DNA from: an uncultured Clostridium sp.
GTDB taxonomy: Bacteria > Bacillota > Clostridia > TANB77 > CAG-508
Assembly (NCBI GenBank): GCA_948436975.1
Contig: CAOJJB010000006.1
Span: 42,450 to 106,449 of the forward strand
Length of the DNA: 64,000 nucleotides
Direction of reading: 5' to 3'
The notes under the pieces were generated by a model. That model saw only the letters and a program-made list of their open reading frames with translations, did not search any database and had not been told where the DNA came from. This document shows, piece by piece, positions 48,080 to 57,696 of this stretch (the stretch's first letter is position 1; the number at the start of each line of letters is the position of its first letter). A program made the position numbers and the translations under genes.

Positions 48080-49018
48080 TCATTCTTTAAATTTTTTTAT
48101 TTTTATTGTAGCATTTTTTAAAGTATTACCTATAAAACTGCTTCTTTCCTCATAATTGTAAGTATCATTTGGTATTATAATATCTATAGTTTCCAATTGA
48201 GGTTGCTCTTTTATTTTCTTCTCATCTTCATATACCCCTAAATCCGTTAAAATCACTAAATGCTTTGGGTTATATTTTCCCGCATCATTTATGACTTCTG
48301 CCAATAAGTCATAAACTTTCTCATCCTTACGCACATCCAAATGTTCCTCGGCTACATCTTTAGCCTTTATCTCTTTAAAATATCTTCCAAAAACATATAC
48401 TTTGGTAGTAGCTTCGTCAATGTCTAATTTACGAAACTCCCTTGTTGCCTTTTCTGCAAATTCATCCATTGAACTAGAACGATCCACAAGTACAACTGTT
48501 ATGCCTTCATAATTGTCAATCATATCTGCTAATTCTTTGGCATTTTTTTCTGATTTATCAGGCTCTGTTTTTGGATTTTCCTTCTTTTTATCTAGTACAG
48601 TTTCACCATCTCGACATAATACCTTTTGAGAATCTACCCATCCATTTCGATTGAATACAGTCCTAAAATGTTTTAAAACACGAACTGTCCCAATAGGTTT
48701 TGGTGGTATTTCAATGCTGCTAGTTTCTTCTAGATAGTAATGGTCTAAAATCCTTCCATTTTTATCTAAAAATGAATAACCATTAATAGCTGCATAACAT
48801 GGGCTGTTTACATATGGATTTATATTCGCATTTACAATATTATTACGCCCAGAACCAAAGTTATCACTGGATTCATAGTATACTGCTCCATCCTCAATTA
48901 TATAAGGATATTCAGATTTTTTAGGAACCTCACTCGCACTAACTACACCTTTATCTAACATAATAAAGGTAGTTAATAAAACAAATAAAAATAAAAACCG
49001 TTCTTTTTTCTGTTTCAT
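48080..49018 (-). CDS. Secreted von Willebrand factor A-like protein
   Basis: 312 residues. A signal peptide ends near residue 28 (VVSAS). A region of about 120 residues with YYES...NANINPYV of unknown fold follows, then a Lys/Glu linker and a VWA domain: DRSSSM (D179, S181, S183 form the MIDAS DxSxS) and LTDLGVYED near 260. Base composition is richer in GC than its neighbours. It probably binds a ligand or metal outside the cell. It has its own promoter with an overlapping dyad. Confidence 0.8.
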   Translation of the reverse strand: MKQKKERFLFLFVLLTTFIMLDKGVVSASEVPKKSEYPYIIEDGAVYYESSDNFGSGRNNIVNANINPYVNSPCYAAINGYSFLDKNGRILDHYYLEETSSIEIPPKPIGTVRVLKHFRTVFNRNGWVDSQKVLCRDGETVLDKKKENPKTEPDKSEKNAKELADMIDNYEGITVVLVDRSSSMDEFAEKATREFRKLDIDEATTKVYVFGRYFKEIKAKDVAEEHLDVRKDEKVYDLLAEVINDAGKYNPKHLVILTDLGVYEDEKKIKEQPQLETIDIIIPNDTYNYEERSSFIGNTLKNATIKIKKFKE

Positions 49019-49092
49019 AATCTATTCTCTCCTTAATAATAATTTACTGTCTATCATTATCACCGCAGTGTTATTTAGGAATTTTATATAAA

Positions 49093-49149
49093 CTAGGAAT
49101 TCTAATACCTAGATAATAGTATTATAACTCACTTTACATAATTTTGCAA
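49093..49149 (-). promoter_or_regulatory. Promoter and operator-like dyad of the VWA gene
   Basis: TTGCAA (49149-49144), 17-nt spacer, TATAAT (49126-49121). Just past the -10, a 20-bp dyad (49112-49093) has perfectly symmetric outer parts CTAGGxATT and AATxCCTAG. This position covers the expected start of transcription, so a repressor site is plausible. A second TAGGAATT occurs at 49076-49083. Confidence 0.6.
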
Positions 49150-49237
49150 CATTTTATATGACTTACACTATTTTTTTCTAGATTTATACAAATACAGCTT
49201 AAATTTAACAGCTTAAACAAAGTCCCCCAATTAGACA

Positions 49238-49939
49238 TTATACTTTTTCTATAAAATTAATATACTTTATTCTTGCTAAATCTGCTTCTTGTAAATTAAT
49301 TGCATTTTTGAATTCTTCTAAAAGAATATATACTTTGTTCAAATTATATGATTGATCTTTCATATAATTAACATCTTCCATCATTTCTTTATACTTTGTT
49401 TCAGCTAGTCCAATAGTAGTTTTAGCACTTTGCCAGTCTAATACACTTGCTTGAACAAAACTTGATAAAACTAAAGATTTCAATTTCATTATATTTATTT
49501 TATTTTTATCATCTGAATACTTTTCCAAATATGTTGGTAATAATGAATATAAATAACTACATCTTTGCATAAGTTCAGAATCATTATTTTTAGAAATAGC
49601 TAAATTTAAGTTATTTACTTCATTTCTGAAGTTTACTAAATCATCATTAGATATTTTTGTTTCTGATAAATCTAATACAATAGTATCCAAAGAATTATTT
49701 AGATCTTCTGCATCTATTTCTATTGCTTGCCAATCTAACTTTTCATCTTTAAAATATTCTTTTTTGGCATATCTATTAATAATATTAAGAATTTCATCTT
49801 CTATAAAACTAATTTCTTTATCTGTTTTATCTTCTATTGTTTTAGGTTCATCTTGATTTATTGAACATCCTGTTAAACTAATTATTATTAAAGTAATAAT
49901 TATCATATATTTTAAAAGTTGTTTTACTGTTTTAATCAT
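49238..49939 (-). CDS. Lipoprotein of unknown function
   Basis: 233 residues from ATG 49939 (GGAGGTCATT upstream). N-terminal signal with lipobox SLTGC; lipidation should occur at that Cys (about residue 25 of the translated protein). The mature part is helical and charged, with no recognised domain. It is divergent to the small plus-strand gene at 50064. Function not known. Confidence 0.8.
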   Translation of the reverse strand: MIKTVKQLLKYMIIITLIIISLTGCSINQDEPKTIEDKTDKEISFIEDEILNIINRYAKKEYFKDEKLDWQAIEIDAEDLNNSLDTIVLDLSETKISNDDLVNFRNEVNNLNLAISKNNDSELMQRCSYLYSLLPTYLEKYSDDKNKINIMKLKSLVLSSFVQASVLDWQSAKTTIGLAETKYKEMMEDVNYMKDQSYNLNKVYILLEEFKNAINLQEADLARIKYINFIEKV

Positions 49940-50063
49940 AATGACCTCCATTTTTATTACTAATATTATTAGTATAAATTTTAAATTTATACAGTAACTT
50001 TAGAATAAAAATATTTTTAAATACAAATACTAATTAAAATAAAAATAAGGAAAGAGTAAAAAT

Positions 50064-50345
50064 ATGAAAACATTAATAAATTTTTATAGTGAAAAAGATG
50101 GAGAAATAAAAAAATTCTTAGAACAATACTATTCTAAGAATTTAGATATAGAAAATACTTTAGTTTTAAAGAAAGAATTTGATAATCCTGTTGATATGAT
50201 TGATATAATAAGTTGTTTTATTGACAACAACAATAAATTTAAAATTAATATTTGGATAAGTTTAGATAAAGATGTATATATTTGTGTTACAGATAATAAT
50301 ATAAATAGCTTAATAAAATATATTTATGAAAGATATCCATACTAG
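50064..50345 (+). CDS. Small unknown protein
   Basis: 93 residues with AAGGAAAG ahead of the ATG. An alpha/beta-looking sequence, [11 protein letters not shown] and [16 protein letters not shown], with no family I recognise. Its TAG overlaps the dtd stop codon on the opposite strand by four bases, so the two genes converge without a terminator between them. Confidence 0.65.
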   Translation: MKTLINFYSEKDGEIKKFLEQYYSKNLDIENTLVLKKEFDNPVDMIDIISCFIDNNNKFKINIWISLDKDVYICVTDNNINSLIKYIYERYPY

Positions 50346-50788
50346 TTTTCTTTTTCTAATATTATTGTAACAGGACCATCATTAGTAAAAGAAACTTTCA
50401 TATCTGCTCCAAATATTCCTTTTTCTACATGTATTCCTTCTTCTTCACATTTTTTTAAAAAATATTCATATAAAGGTTCTGCTATTTCTGGTCTTGCTGC
50501 ATCAGTAAAACTAGGTCTGTTACCACTACTCATACTATCAGCATATAATGTAAATTGTGATATAATTAAAAGTTCTCCACCTAAATCTTTTAAAGATAAA
50601 TTCATTTTTCCATTTTCATCTTCAAAAACTCTTAAATTACATAATTTTCTCGCTAAAATATCTGCTTGCTTTTCTGTATCTTTATGTGTTATCCCACATA
50701 AAACAACAAAACCTTTATTTATTTTTCCAACAACTTTTTTATTCACTTCAACTTTAGCATCTAAAGATCTTTGCACTACTAATTTCAT
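50342..50788 (-). CDS. dtd: D-aminoacyl-tRNA deacylase
   Basis: 148 residues, standard length. Removes D-amino acids mischarged on tRNA. Motifs: [14 protein letters not shown] at the N-terminus, SQFTLYAD near 80 and [10 protein letters not shown] at the end, which form the active site. Homodimeric cytosolic enzyme. The usual relA neighbour is absent here. Confidence 0.96.
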   Translation of the reverse strand: MKLVVQRSLDAKVEVNKKVVGKINKGFVVLCGITHKDTEKQADILARKLCNLRVFEDENGKMNLSLKDLGGELLIISQFTLYADSMSSGNRPSFTDAARPEIAEPLYEYFLKKCEEEGIHVEKGIFGADMKVSFTNDGPVTIILEKEN

Positions 50789-50830
50789 AATATTTTCCGT
50801 TTCTCTACTTTTAATATTGAATTCTTCTTA

Positions 50831-51289
50831 TTAGTCTTCTTTTTTATTTTCTTCTACATTATTAATCTCAATTACTTCTGCTTCTTTAACATCTTTGGGT
50901 TCCTCTTTAATTTCTACTTTTTCTACTTTAGGTTGTGCTTTTCCACATTTTGAACAAAATTCTGAATCTATATTTATTTCTGTTCCACATTCTATACATT
51001 TTTTTACCTTTTTAATTGCTAATAATTGGTGTTGCAATTTTGAAATTTCTTCTTCTGCTATTTTAATACTCTCACATTTTGACATTACAATATCTTTTGA
51101 AACATCTTTTCCTTCTTTAACTTCATTATAAACTAATTTACCTATTTCAGTATAATTATCTTCTATTTTTTCTTTATATTCACTTATTTTCCCTTTTGTT
51201 TTTATTTCTTCTGATAAGTTACTTGCTTTTTCTTTAGTTACTTGATATGTTTCACTAGCTTTTTTTCCTAATTTGTTTAAAAAATCCAT
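50831..51289 (-). CDS. Zinc-ribbon protein with coiled-coil region
   Basis: 152 residues. A helical, charged N-terminal part (1-90) precedes a four-Cys zinc ribbon CIECGTEINIDSEFCSKCG, then a Glu/Lys-rich tail ending NKKED. AAGGGAGG precedes the ATG. Common in Clostridia, role unknown. It lies between dtd and gpsA on the same strand. Confidence 0.78.
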   Translation of the reverse strand: MDFLNKLGKKASETYQVTKEKASNLSEEIKTKGKISEYKEKIEDNYTEIGKLVYNEVKEGKDVSKDIVMSKCESIKIAEEEISKLQHQLLAIKKVKKCIECGTEINIDSEFCSKCGKAQPKVEKVEIKEEPKDVKEAEVIEINNVEENKKED

Positions 51290-51364
51290 TTTTTAGTCCT
51301 CCCTTAATCATTATTATTTTCATAATCTTTATGTTTTATAATTTTTTTTTTACATTTTTTTATT

Positions 51365-52351
51365 TTATTCTTCTTTTAAAGTTCTTGTCATTAAATTTTC
51401 TACTGCTACTTTTGGATCTAATCCATTATATAAAACATCATAAACTGCATTAACAATTGGCATTTCTATATTATATTTTTTTGCAAGTTCATATGCTACA
51501 TCAATATTGTCTATACTTTCTATTGTCATTCCTACTTCTTTTCTAGTTTCTTCTATTGAATAACCTTGACCTATCATCTTTCCTGCTTTTCTATTTCTAC
51601 TATGCTCACTACCACAAGTTACTATTAAATCACCTAAACCTGTTAAACCATAAAAAGTCTTTTCTTCTCCTCCCATAGCTGTTCCTAATCTACATATTTC
51701 TACTAATCCTCTTGTTGCAAGTGCAGCAAAAGCATTATCTCCTAATTCTAACCCAACTGCAATACCTGCACAAAATGCTATAATATTTTTTAATGCTCCA
51801 CCTAATTCTACTCCTTTTATATCATTTGATGTATACATTCTAATAGTTGGACTACGAAAAGCATCTATAACACTTGTTTTTACTTCATCACTTTTAGATG
51901 CTATTACTAGAGCTGTTGCTATATTTAATGATACTTCTTCTGCATGACTTGGTCCTGACAGTATTCCATATTCTATATTTGGTAATTCTTCTTTTATAAC
52001 TTCATCTAATGTTAAATATGTTTCTGCTTCAAAACCTTTTGAACACATTATAAGTTTTTGATTGGTTTTTACAAAATCTTTATATTGTTTTATTGTATTT
52101 CTTGTAAATTTAGATGGCGTAACATGAAGTATTAATTCTGCTTCTTCTAATACTTCTTTAAAATCTAATGAACATTCTACTCCATTTGGAATAATAACTT
52201 TTGGCAAAAACATACATTTTTTTTCATTATTTATTAAATTTTTTTCTTCTTCACTAAAAGACCATATTTTTACTTTATTACCATTATTGGCTAAATAAAT
52301 TCCTAAAGCTGTTCCCCAACTGCCACTGCCTATTATTGCAACATTTTTCAT
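51365..52351 (-). CDS. gpsA: Glycerol-3-phosphate dehydrogenase [NAD(P)+]
   Basis: 328 residues. The Rossmann motif IGSGSWGTALGIYLANNG is at the N-terminus; catalytic GALKNIIAFCAGIAVGLELGD with the conserved Lys follows, and NRKAGKMIGQG is present. Supplies glycerol-3-phosphate for phospholipid synthesis. It is 11 nt after plsY in one transcript, matching the der-plsY-gpsA order of Firmicutes. Confidence 0.98.
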   Translation of the reverse strand: MKNVAIIGSGSWGTALGIYLANNGNKVKIWSFSEEEKNLINNEKKCMFLPKVIIPNGVECSLDFKEVLEEAELILHVTPSKFTRNTIKQYKDFVKTNQKLIMCSKGFEAETYLTLDEVIKEELPNIEYGILSGPSHAEEVSLNIATALVIASKSDEVKTSVIDAFRSPTIRMYTSNDIKGVELGGALKNIIAFCAGIAVGLELGDNAFAALATRGLVEICRLGTAMGGEEKTFYGLTGLGDLIVTCGSEHSRNRKAGKMIGQGYSIEETRKEVGMTIESIDNIDVAYELAKKYNIEMPIVNAVYDVLYNGLDPKVAVENLMTRTLKEE

Positions 52352-52362
52352 TAATATTCTCC

Positions 52363-53040
52363 TTATACTTTATTATTTTTTTCATCATCATATGATTTAT
52401 TATCTTCTGTTTTTTTATTAAAATTTAATTTATTTTCTGTTCCTGTTAAAATTCTTTTTAAATTGGTTCTATGGTTAAATATAACAATTGTTGCCATTAA
52501 AAATCCAAATATTATAAAGCTAAATTCAAAATCTACTATATAAGAATCTCTTATAAATACAGTTAATACTGCAAAAAGCACAGCTGCTGATATTGACCCT
52601 AAAGAAACCATTTTAGTAATTGCCATTAACAATAGAGCAAATACTAAACATATTAATCCTATTTTATAATTTACTACAAGAATAATTCCTAAACTTGTTG
52701 CAACTCCTTTTCCACCTTTAAAACCATAATATATTGGGAAAGTATGACCTAAAACTGCAAAAAATGCACCTATTTCTATTAATATTGTTGGATTTGCATT
52801 TTTGAAATATTTTCCAATAATTATAGCAATTACTATTGAAATTACTCCTTTTAGTGCATCAAATATTAATGTTATAGCTGCTGCTTTTTTTCCAACAGTT
52901 CTTAAAACATTTGTAGCTCCTGTACTTTTACTTCCTTTTTCTCTTACATCAAATCCTGCTAGTTTTTTACTTATAAAAATAGAAATATTCAAACTTCCAA
53001 TTAAATAAGCAATTATTGCCACTACTACATACACTACCAT
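52363..53040 (-). CDS. plsY: Acyl-phosphate:glycerol-3-phosphate acyltransferase
   Basis: 225 residues. Multi-span membrane enzyme with the three PlsY motifs: GSxNxxxF-like IGSLNISIFIS, STGATNVLRTVGKKAA and GHTFPIYYGFKGGKGVATSLG; C-terminal HRTNLKRILTGTENK. The last about 20 residues (Asn/Lys/Asp-rich) extend beyond the usual end. Transfers acyl groups from acyl-phosphate to sn-1 of glycerol-3-phosphate. Confidence 0.97.
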   Translation of the reverse strand: MVVYVVVAIIAYLIGSLNISIFISKKLAGFDVREKGSKSTGATNVLRTVGKKAAAITLIFDALKGVISIVIAIIIGKYFKNANPTILIEIGAFFAVLGHTFPIYYGFKGGKGVATSLGIILVVNYKIGLICLVFALLLMAITKMVSLGSISAAVLFAVLTVFIRDSYIVDFEFSFIIFGFLMATIVIFNHRTNLKRILTGTENKLNFNKKTEDNKSYDDEKNNKV

Positions 53041-53220
53041 ATTTTTTCCTTTCTAATTAAATATTTTCTTTTGTTTTAAGTATTTATTTTTTATTTTATA
53101 AAAGCATTATATATACAAATATAAAAAAAATCAATATATAATAAGCTTACATAAATAAATTTTATAATTATTAATACTGTTATAACTATATAAAATAAAA
53201 TTACAAATATTCCTAATTAT

Positions 53221-54549
53221 TTATATAGTTTTATCTCCTTTTTCTCTTACTATTAACCTTACTGGTGTTCCTACTAATCCAAAATTATTTCTGAAACAAT
53301 TTATCAAATATCTTTGATATGAGAAATGAAACAATTCTTTATTATTCACAAAAATTACAAAGGTTGGTGGCTTTGTACTAGCCTGTGTTCCATATAAAAT
53401 CTTTAATCTTCTTCCTTTATCTGTTGGTGGCTGTACTACTGCTATTGCTTCATTTATTACTTCATTTATTACAGCTGTTGATATTCTTTTTGAATTTTCA
53501 TCTGCTACTTTGTTTATAATTTCAAATATTTTTTCTACTCTTTGACCTGTTTTGGCAGAAATAAATATTATTGGTGCATATGAGGCATATGCTAATTGAT
53601 TGTAAACCTCTTTTTTATATTTTTCTAAAGTTCCTGTTTCTTTTTCTATTTCATCCCACTTATTTACAACAATTATTATTCCTTTTCCTGCTTCATGTGC
53701 TTCTCCAAGGATTTTTGTATCTTGTTCTGTAACACCTTCATTTGCATCTATCAAAACTAAACATACATCTGCTCTTTCAATAGCAAATAATGTTCTCATT
53801 ACACTAAATTTTTCTATACTTTCATTTACTTTTGATTTTTTTCTTACTCCAGCTGTATCTATAAATGTATATTTTCCATACTTATTTTCGTATTCGGAAT
53901 CTATTGCATCCCTTGTTGTTCCTGCTATATTACTTACAATACTTCTTTCTTCTCCTAATATTTTATTTACTAAGGAAGATTTTCCTACATTCGGCTTTCC
54001 TATTATTGCTACTTTTATTCTTTCATTATTTAATTCTTCTTCATCTTTTGGTGGTAATTTCTCATATATTGCATCTAATAAGTCTCCTATTCCAATAGCA
54101 TTTGCTGCTGATATTGGATGTGGTTCTCCTATTCCTAAATTATAAAATTCATAAATTTCAGCTGGTGGTTCTCCATAATTATCTGATTTATTACATACTA
54201 AAATTACTGGTTTCTTAGATTTTCTAAGCATTACTGCAATTTCTTCATCTGATGCTGTAACACCTTGTCTTATATCTGTTATAAATAAAATGACATCTGC
54301 TACATTTATTGCAATATTAGCTTGTTCTCTCATTTGAGATAATATTATATCTTCCGATTCTGGTTCAATTCCTCCTGTATCTATTAGTGTAAACTCTCTA
54401 TCTCTCCATGATGCTTCTGCATAAACTCTATCTCTAGTAACTCCTGGTGTATCTTCTACTATTGAAATTCTTTGACCTACAACATAATTAAAAAACCTTG
54501 ATTTTCCTACATTTGGTTTTCCTATTATTGCTACTATTGGTTTAGACAT
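53221..54549 (-). CDS. der: Ribosome biogenesis GTPase Der (EngA)
   Basis: 442 residues from ATG 54549, which follows GGAGGAAAAA. Two tandem G domains and a C-terminal KH-like domain. The first P-loop is GKPNVGKSR at 10-18 (R18 where Thr is usual), with DTPGVTRD, DTGG and NKSD. The second has GKPNVGKSS, AGTTRD, DTAG and NKWD. It works in 50S assembly. plsY follows at 180 nt. Confidence 0.97.
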   Translation of the reverse strand: MSKPIVAIIGKPNVGKSRFFNYVVGQRISIVEDTPGVTRDRVYAEASWRDREFTLIDTGGIEPESEDIILSQMREQANIAINVADVILFITDIRQGVTASDEEIAVMLRKSKKPVILVCNKSDNYGEPPAEIYEFYNLGIGEPHPISAANAIGIGDLLDAIYEKLPPKDEEELNNERIKVAIIGKPNVGKSSLVNKILGEERSIVSNIAGTTRDAIDSEYENKYGKYTFIDTAGVRKKSKVNESIEKFSVMRTLFAIERADVCLVLIDANEGVTEQDTKILGEAHEAGKGIIIVVNKWDEIEKETGTLEKYKKEVYNQLAYASYAPIIFISAKTGQRVEKIFEIINKVADENSKRISTAVINEVINEAIAVVQPPTDKGRRLKILYGTQASTKPPTFVIFVNNKELFHFSYQRYLINCFRNNFGLVGTPVRLIVREKGDKTI

Positions 54550-54696
54550 TTTTTCCTCCATTTTTCATTTAATAGAACTGTATTTATAATTTCCTAATTA
54601 AATAAAATTTCATATAATTTTTATAAACAATTTTATTTACATAAAATTGTTTCCATCTTGGTGTATTATACCTTATTTATCTTTATTTTTCAAGAT

Positions 54697-56361
54697 TTAA
54701 TGTTTTTTCCAAATATATATAGAAAAAACTAATAATGATATTACAGATATAAATATAGATACTTTCATTATTTTCGTTCCTTGATATGTTACCTTAAGTT
54801 CAGCATCTTCTTCTGCTCCTATTACAATACCTATAAAACCTTTTTCAGTTTCAAAATAATCACTTATCATTCCATCTAGTCTTATTTCATATCCTGGATA
54901 ATATATATATGGTAATTCTAATATTGTATATTCAGAGGTTACATTTTTTATATTAGCAGTTAAATTTGAACCTTTCTTATTTTCATTTTGAATTTTCGCA
55001 TTACCTTCTAAAACATATATTTTATCTTCCCTTGTGGCTATATAAAACCTATCTTCATATGCCTTTGCTGGAAGATATTCTCCTCCTCCAGCTCCTGACA
55101 CAATTTCCTTTTCTTTTCCTGTGAATTGACCCAAATTCCATTTATCTACTTCTACAATGTTCTCATCAATTGGTAAAAAAGATAAAAATATTATTGTATA
55201 TCCTATTGAGATTATTGATATTATTAGTACGTCTTTAAAATTAAAGTTTTTTACTATTGTATAAATATTTATTGTACATACTAAACTTATAAAAAATCCA
55301 GATAACATTAGCATTCTCCATGGAAATTGAATGATACATAATTTATCTGGTAAAAATTTCCATGGAAAATATTTTGTTGACATCCATAAAGTAATTAATC
55401 CTAAAAATAAAAATATTACATAATTTTCTTTGAGTTCATTTCTTACCATTCTAAATGTCATTATTGAAAGTGCTAACATTATAATAATATGTGGACCAAG
55501 TTCAAATATATATGATCCATCATTTTTTGTAACAAAAAGTTGCTTTAAATTTAGTCCTCTGTATGCTGCACCTTCTGCACTTGCCATTGCTCCTGGTTCG
55601 TATACTTGATAATCTGCATTAAACTTAGTTTCTAATAATGAACTCCAAAAAAAACTTGTTATTAGGATTATAAAAACTATATTTATTAATAATCCCCTTT
55701 TTACTCTTGTTTCTTTTATCTTATCTAGATTAAATACTATATAAAACAAACTACAAATAGCAACTAACATTGTTGAAATATTATGTGTAAGTAATAATCC
55801 TATTGCTCCTATTGCTATATAATAATGTTTATCTTCTGTATAAAATAAATTATATAATCCTAAAAATACAAGAGGTATAAAAAGAAACGAAACAAATTCT
55901 CCTAAAGCATTTCTTGAATATAAATCTGTTAGATGATATGGAAATGTCATATATAATATACTTGCTAATAATGCTGCATTATTACTATTTATAAGTTTTA
56001 ATGCTAATTTATACATACTTATACTAGATAATACTAAAACTATATATACAAATATTTTATATGCTATTATATAATTTCCAAATATGAGTTTTACAATTAT
56101 TAATCCATATGTTGATAATGGTCCATAGAATAAGTTCCAAGAATATCCAAAATTATTCGTAAAAGATGAAATAATATTTGGATATAATCCATTTTCATAA
56201 ATACTATTTAGTGTTCCAAATGCTCTTGCTATATGTTGAATTCCATCATCAAAATATATATTTAAATTTGATTTTAGCAGCGGTATAGATACAATAAAAC
56301 CTGCTATTATTAAAATAAAAGCATCTATCAATTTTCTGTTTTTTATTATTTTTTCTTTCAA
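54697..56361 (-). CDS. Polytopic membrane protein, PTPS_related / YfhO-like GT-C type
   Basis: 554 residues from TTG 56361 (GAGGG upstream). About 11-12 membrane segments; DDGIQHIARAFG after segment 1 and LYSRNALGEFVSFLFIPLVFLGLY are typical of the 6-pyruvoyl-tetrahydropterin-synthase-related membrane family, which resembles GT-C enzymes. A C-terminal extracellular beta region (about 420-525) ends with a last segment and a basic tail. Probably transfers or handles lipid-linked glycans; unproven. Confidence 0.78.
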   Translation of the reverse strand: MKEKIIKNRKLIDAFILIIAGFIVSIPLLKSNLNIYFDDGIQHIARAFGTLNSIYENGLYPNIISSFTNNFGYSWNLFYGPLSTYGLIIVKLIFGNYIIAYKIFVYIVLVLSSISMYKLALKLINSNNAALLASILYMTFPYHLTDLYSRNALGEFVSFLFIPLVFLGLYNLFYTEDKHYYIAIGAIGLLLTHNISTMLVAICSLFYIVFNLDKIKETRVKRGLLINIVFIILITSFFWSSLLETKFNADYQVYEPGAMASAEGAAYRGLNLKQLFVTKNDGSYIFELGPHIIIMLALSIMTFRMVRNELKENYVIFLFLGLITLWMSTKYFPWKFLPDKLCIIQFPWRMLMLSGFFISLVCTINIYTIVKNFNFKDVLIISIISIGYTIIFLSFLPIDENIVEVDKWNLGQFTGKEKEIVSGAGGGEYLPAKAYEDRFYIATREDKIYVLEGNAKIQNENKKGSNLTANIKNVTSEYTILELPYIYYPGYEIRLDGMISDYFETEKGFIGIVIGAEEDAELKVTYQGTKIMKVSIFISVISLLVFSIYIWKKH

Positions 56362-56385
56362 TTTAAAATCCCTCTTTATACTAAT

Positions 56386-56880
56386 TTAATATTCTAATTG
56401 ACCATTTAAAAATTCGTCATTATTTACCCAATCTTTTACATAATAAACTATATATTCTGTTTTATTTACACGAACTATTACTTGCTCTATTCCAGCATTT
56501 ATTATTACTTTTCTACACATTAGACATGGTGCTGCTCCTTTTTCATATTCATGGTTTTCTGTTCTATACCCTGCTAAATACAATGTTGCTCCCATCATTT
56601 CTTCTCTTGATGCACTTATTATTGCATTTTGTTCGCTATGAACAGACCTACAAGCATCATAACCTCCATGTCTTTTCTCTGGTAATAATTTCTTTTTTGT
56701 ACAATACCCTAAATCTGAACAATTTATTCTTCCTCTTGGTGCTCCCGAATATCCTGTAGAAATAATTTGATCATGGTTCACAATTACTGTTCCATATTTT
56801 TTTCTTAAACATGTTGATCTTGATGCTACCGTCTCTGCTATATCTAAATAATAGTTTTGTTTATCTATTCTTTTTTCCAT
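56386..56880 (-). CDS. dCMP deaminase family protein (ComEB-like)
   Basis: 164 residues. Zinc-binding cytidine deaminase signature: HSEQNAI (near 81-87) and PCLMC (near 118-122), with GYSGAPRG near the substrate site. Converts dCMP to dUMP; comparable to late competence ComEB. Its terminal 20 residues after the zinc site are short. AGGTGTAAT precedes the ATG. Located 24 nt before the membrane protein gene. Confidence 0.93.
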   Translation of the reverse strand: MEKRIDKQNYYLDIAETVASRSTCLRKKYGTVIVNHDQIISTGYSGAPRGRINCSDLGYCTKKKLLPEKRHGGYDACRSVHSEQNAIISASREEMMGATLYLAGYRTENHEYEKGAAPCLMCRKVIINAGIEQVIVRVNKTEYIVYYVKDWVNNDEFLNGQLEY

Positions 56881-56990
56881 TTTTATTACACCTCAATTTT
56901 ATGGTTTCATTTTATCCTTTATTAACTAGTTTATATTTTTGTAAAATTATATCATTTTACTTATTTTTTATCAATAGTGAAATTTAATAC

Positions 56991-57035
56991 AAAAAGACAG
57001 CAATCTGAACCAAAATTCTAGTTTAAATTGCTGTC
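56991..57035 (-). terminator. Terminator of the GC-richer 156-codon gene
   Basis: GACAGCAAT (56996-57004) pairs with ATTGCTGTC (57027-57035); the minus strand ends in a T-run (56995-56991). Lies past the stop at 57058. Confidence 0.75.
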
Positions 57036-57057
57036 CTCATACTACTTCTTACTTACG

Positions 57058-57528
57058 CTATGTCCAAATTTGCTTTATTGCAATCTGAGACTTACAGAAG
57101 CTTTTATGCTTTTCCCCAAAGCCACATATTTCTCCTGTATACGGAGCTTCGACTGCAATATATGCTTCCATGACATTACTACCATGTCCATGCAATGGAA
57201 CATCACCTCTCACATATTCAATAACAATCTGTGGTTGAATTGTTTCAAGGTTACATTTCACTTTAGGCATGTTCAATCTTAATAATTCTCTGTATTTTAC
57301 CCCTTCATATACAGGATGAGGCTTTAAATCATCATCATCGGCATTTAGCTCAAAATATGATCCATCACCAAAATGATAGAAATCACCTCCTGTCTGAAAT
57401 TTTACATCTTTAGAAGCAAATTTCAACTCATATACTCCTGCATTCTCAATATTGATTAAAGCAATCAGATATCCCTTACTCTCCTCTGCTGATTCTGTAA
57501 TCCGTAGAGCCACTTTGCATTTCCTCAT
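57058..57528 (-). CDS. Unknown protein of foreign composition
   Basis: 156 residues from ATG 57528 (AAAGGAG 5-7 nt upstream). A mostly beta-strand protein with ENAGVYELKF, GGDFYHFGDGSYFEL and IVEYVRGDVPLHGHG; no signal peptide or membrane segment. Codons (CAG, CGG, GGC, ATC) are GC-richer than in neighbouring genes. It has its own promoter and terminator. I do not recognise a family. Confidence 0.7.
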   Translation of the reverse strand: MRKCKVALRITESAEESKGYLIALINIENAGVYELKFASKDVKFQTGGDFYHFGDGSYFELNADDDDLKPHPVYEGVKYRELLRLNMPKVKCNLETIQPQIVIEYVRGDVPLHGHGSNVMEAYIAVEAPYTGEICGFGEKHKSFCKSQIAIKQIWT

Positions 57529-57584
57529 GCATATTCTCCTTTCTGTGTAGCTGGCTTGTTGTTTCAAATTATCATAATATATTA

Positions 57585-57613
57585 ATTATAACACTCTTTT
57601 TTAAATTTAGCAA
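57585..57613 (-). promoter_or_regulatory. Promoter of the 156-codon gene
   Basis: TTGCTA (57613-57608), 17-nt spacer, TATAAT (57590-57585). Confidence 0.65.
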
Positions 57614-57645
57614 ATTTTATGTAAATTTATTTAAAATTTTGTACG

Positions 57646-57671
57646 ACAAAAAAAGACATATTTCTATGCCT
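57646..57671 (-). terminator. Terminator of rpmF
   Basis: A 7-bp stem AGGCATA/TATGTCT with a GAAA loop (57671-57654) followed by a T-run on the minus strand, just past the L32 stop at 57697. Confidence 0.65.
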
Positions 57672-57696
57672 CTTCTAATTTTTTTAGTATTATAAA

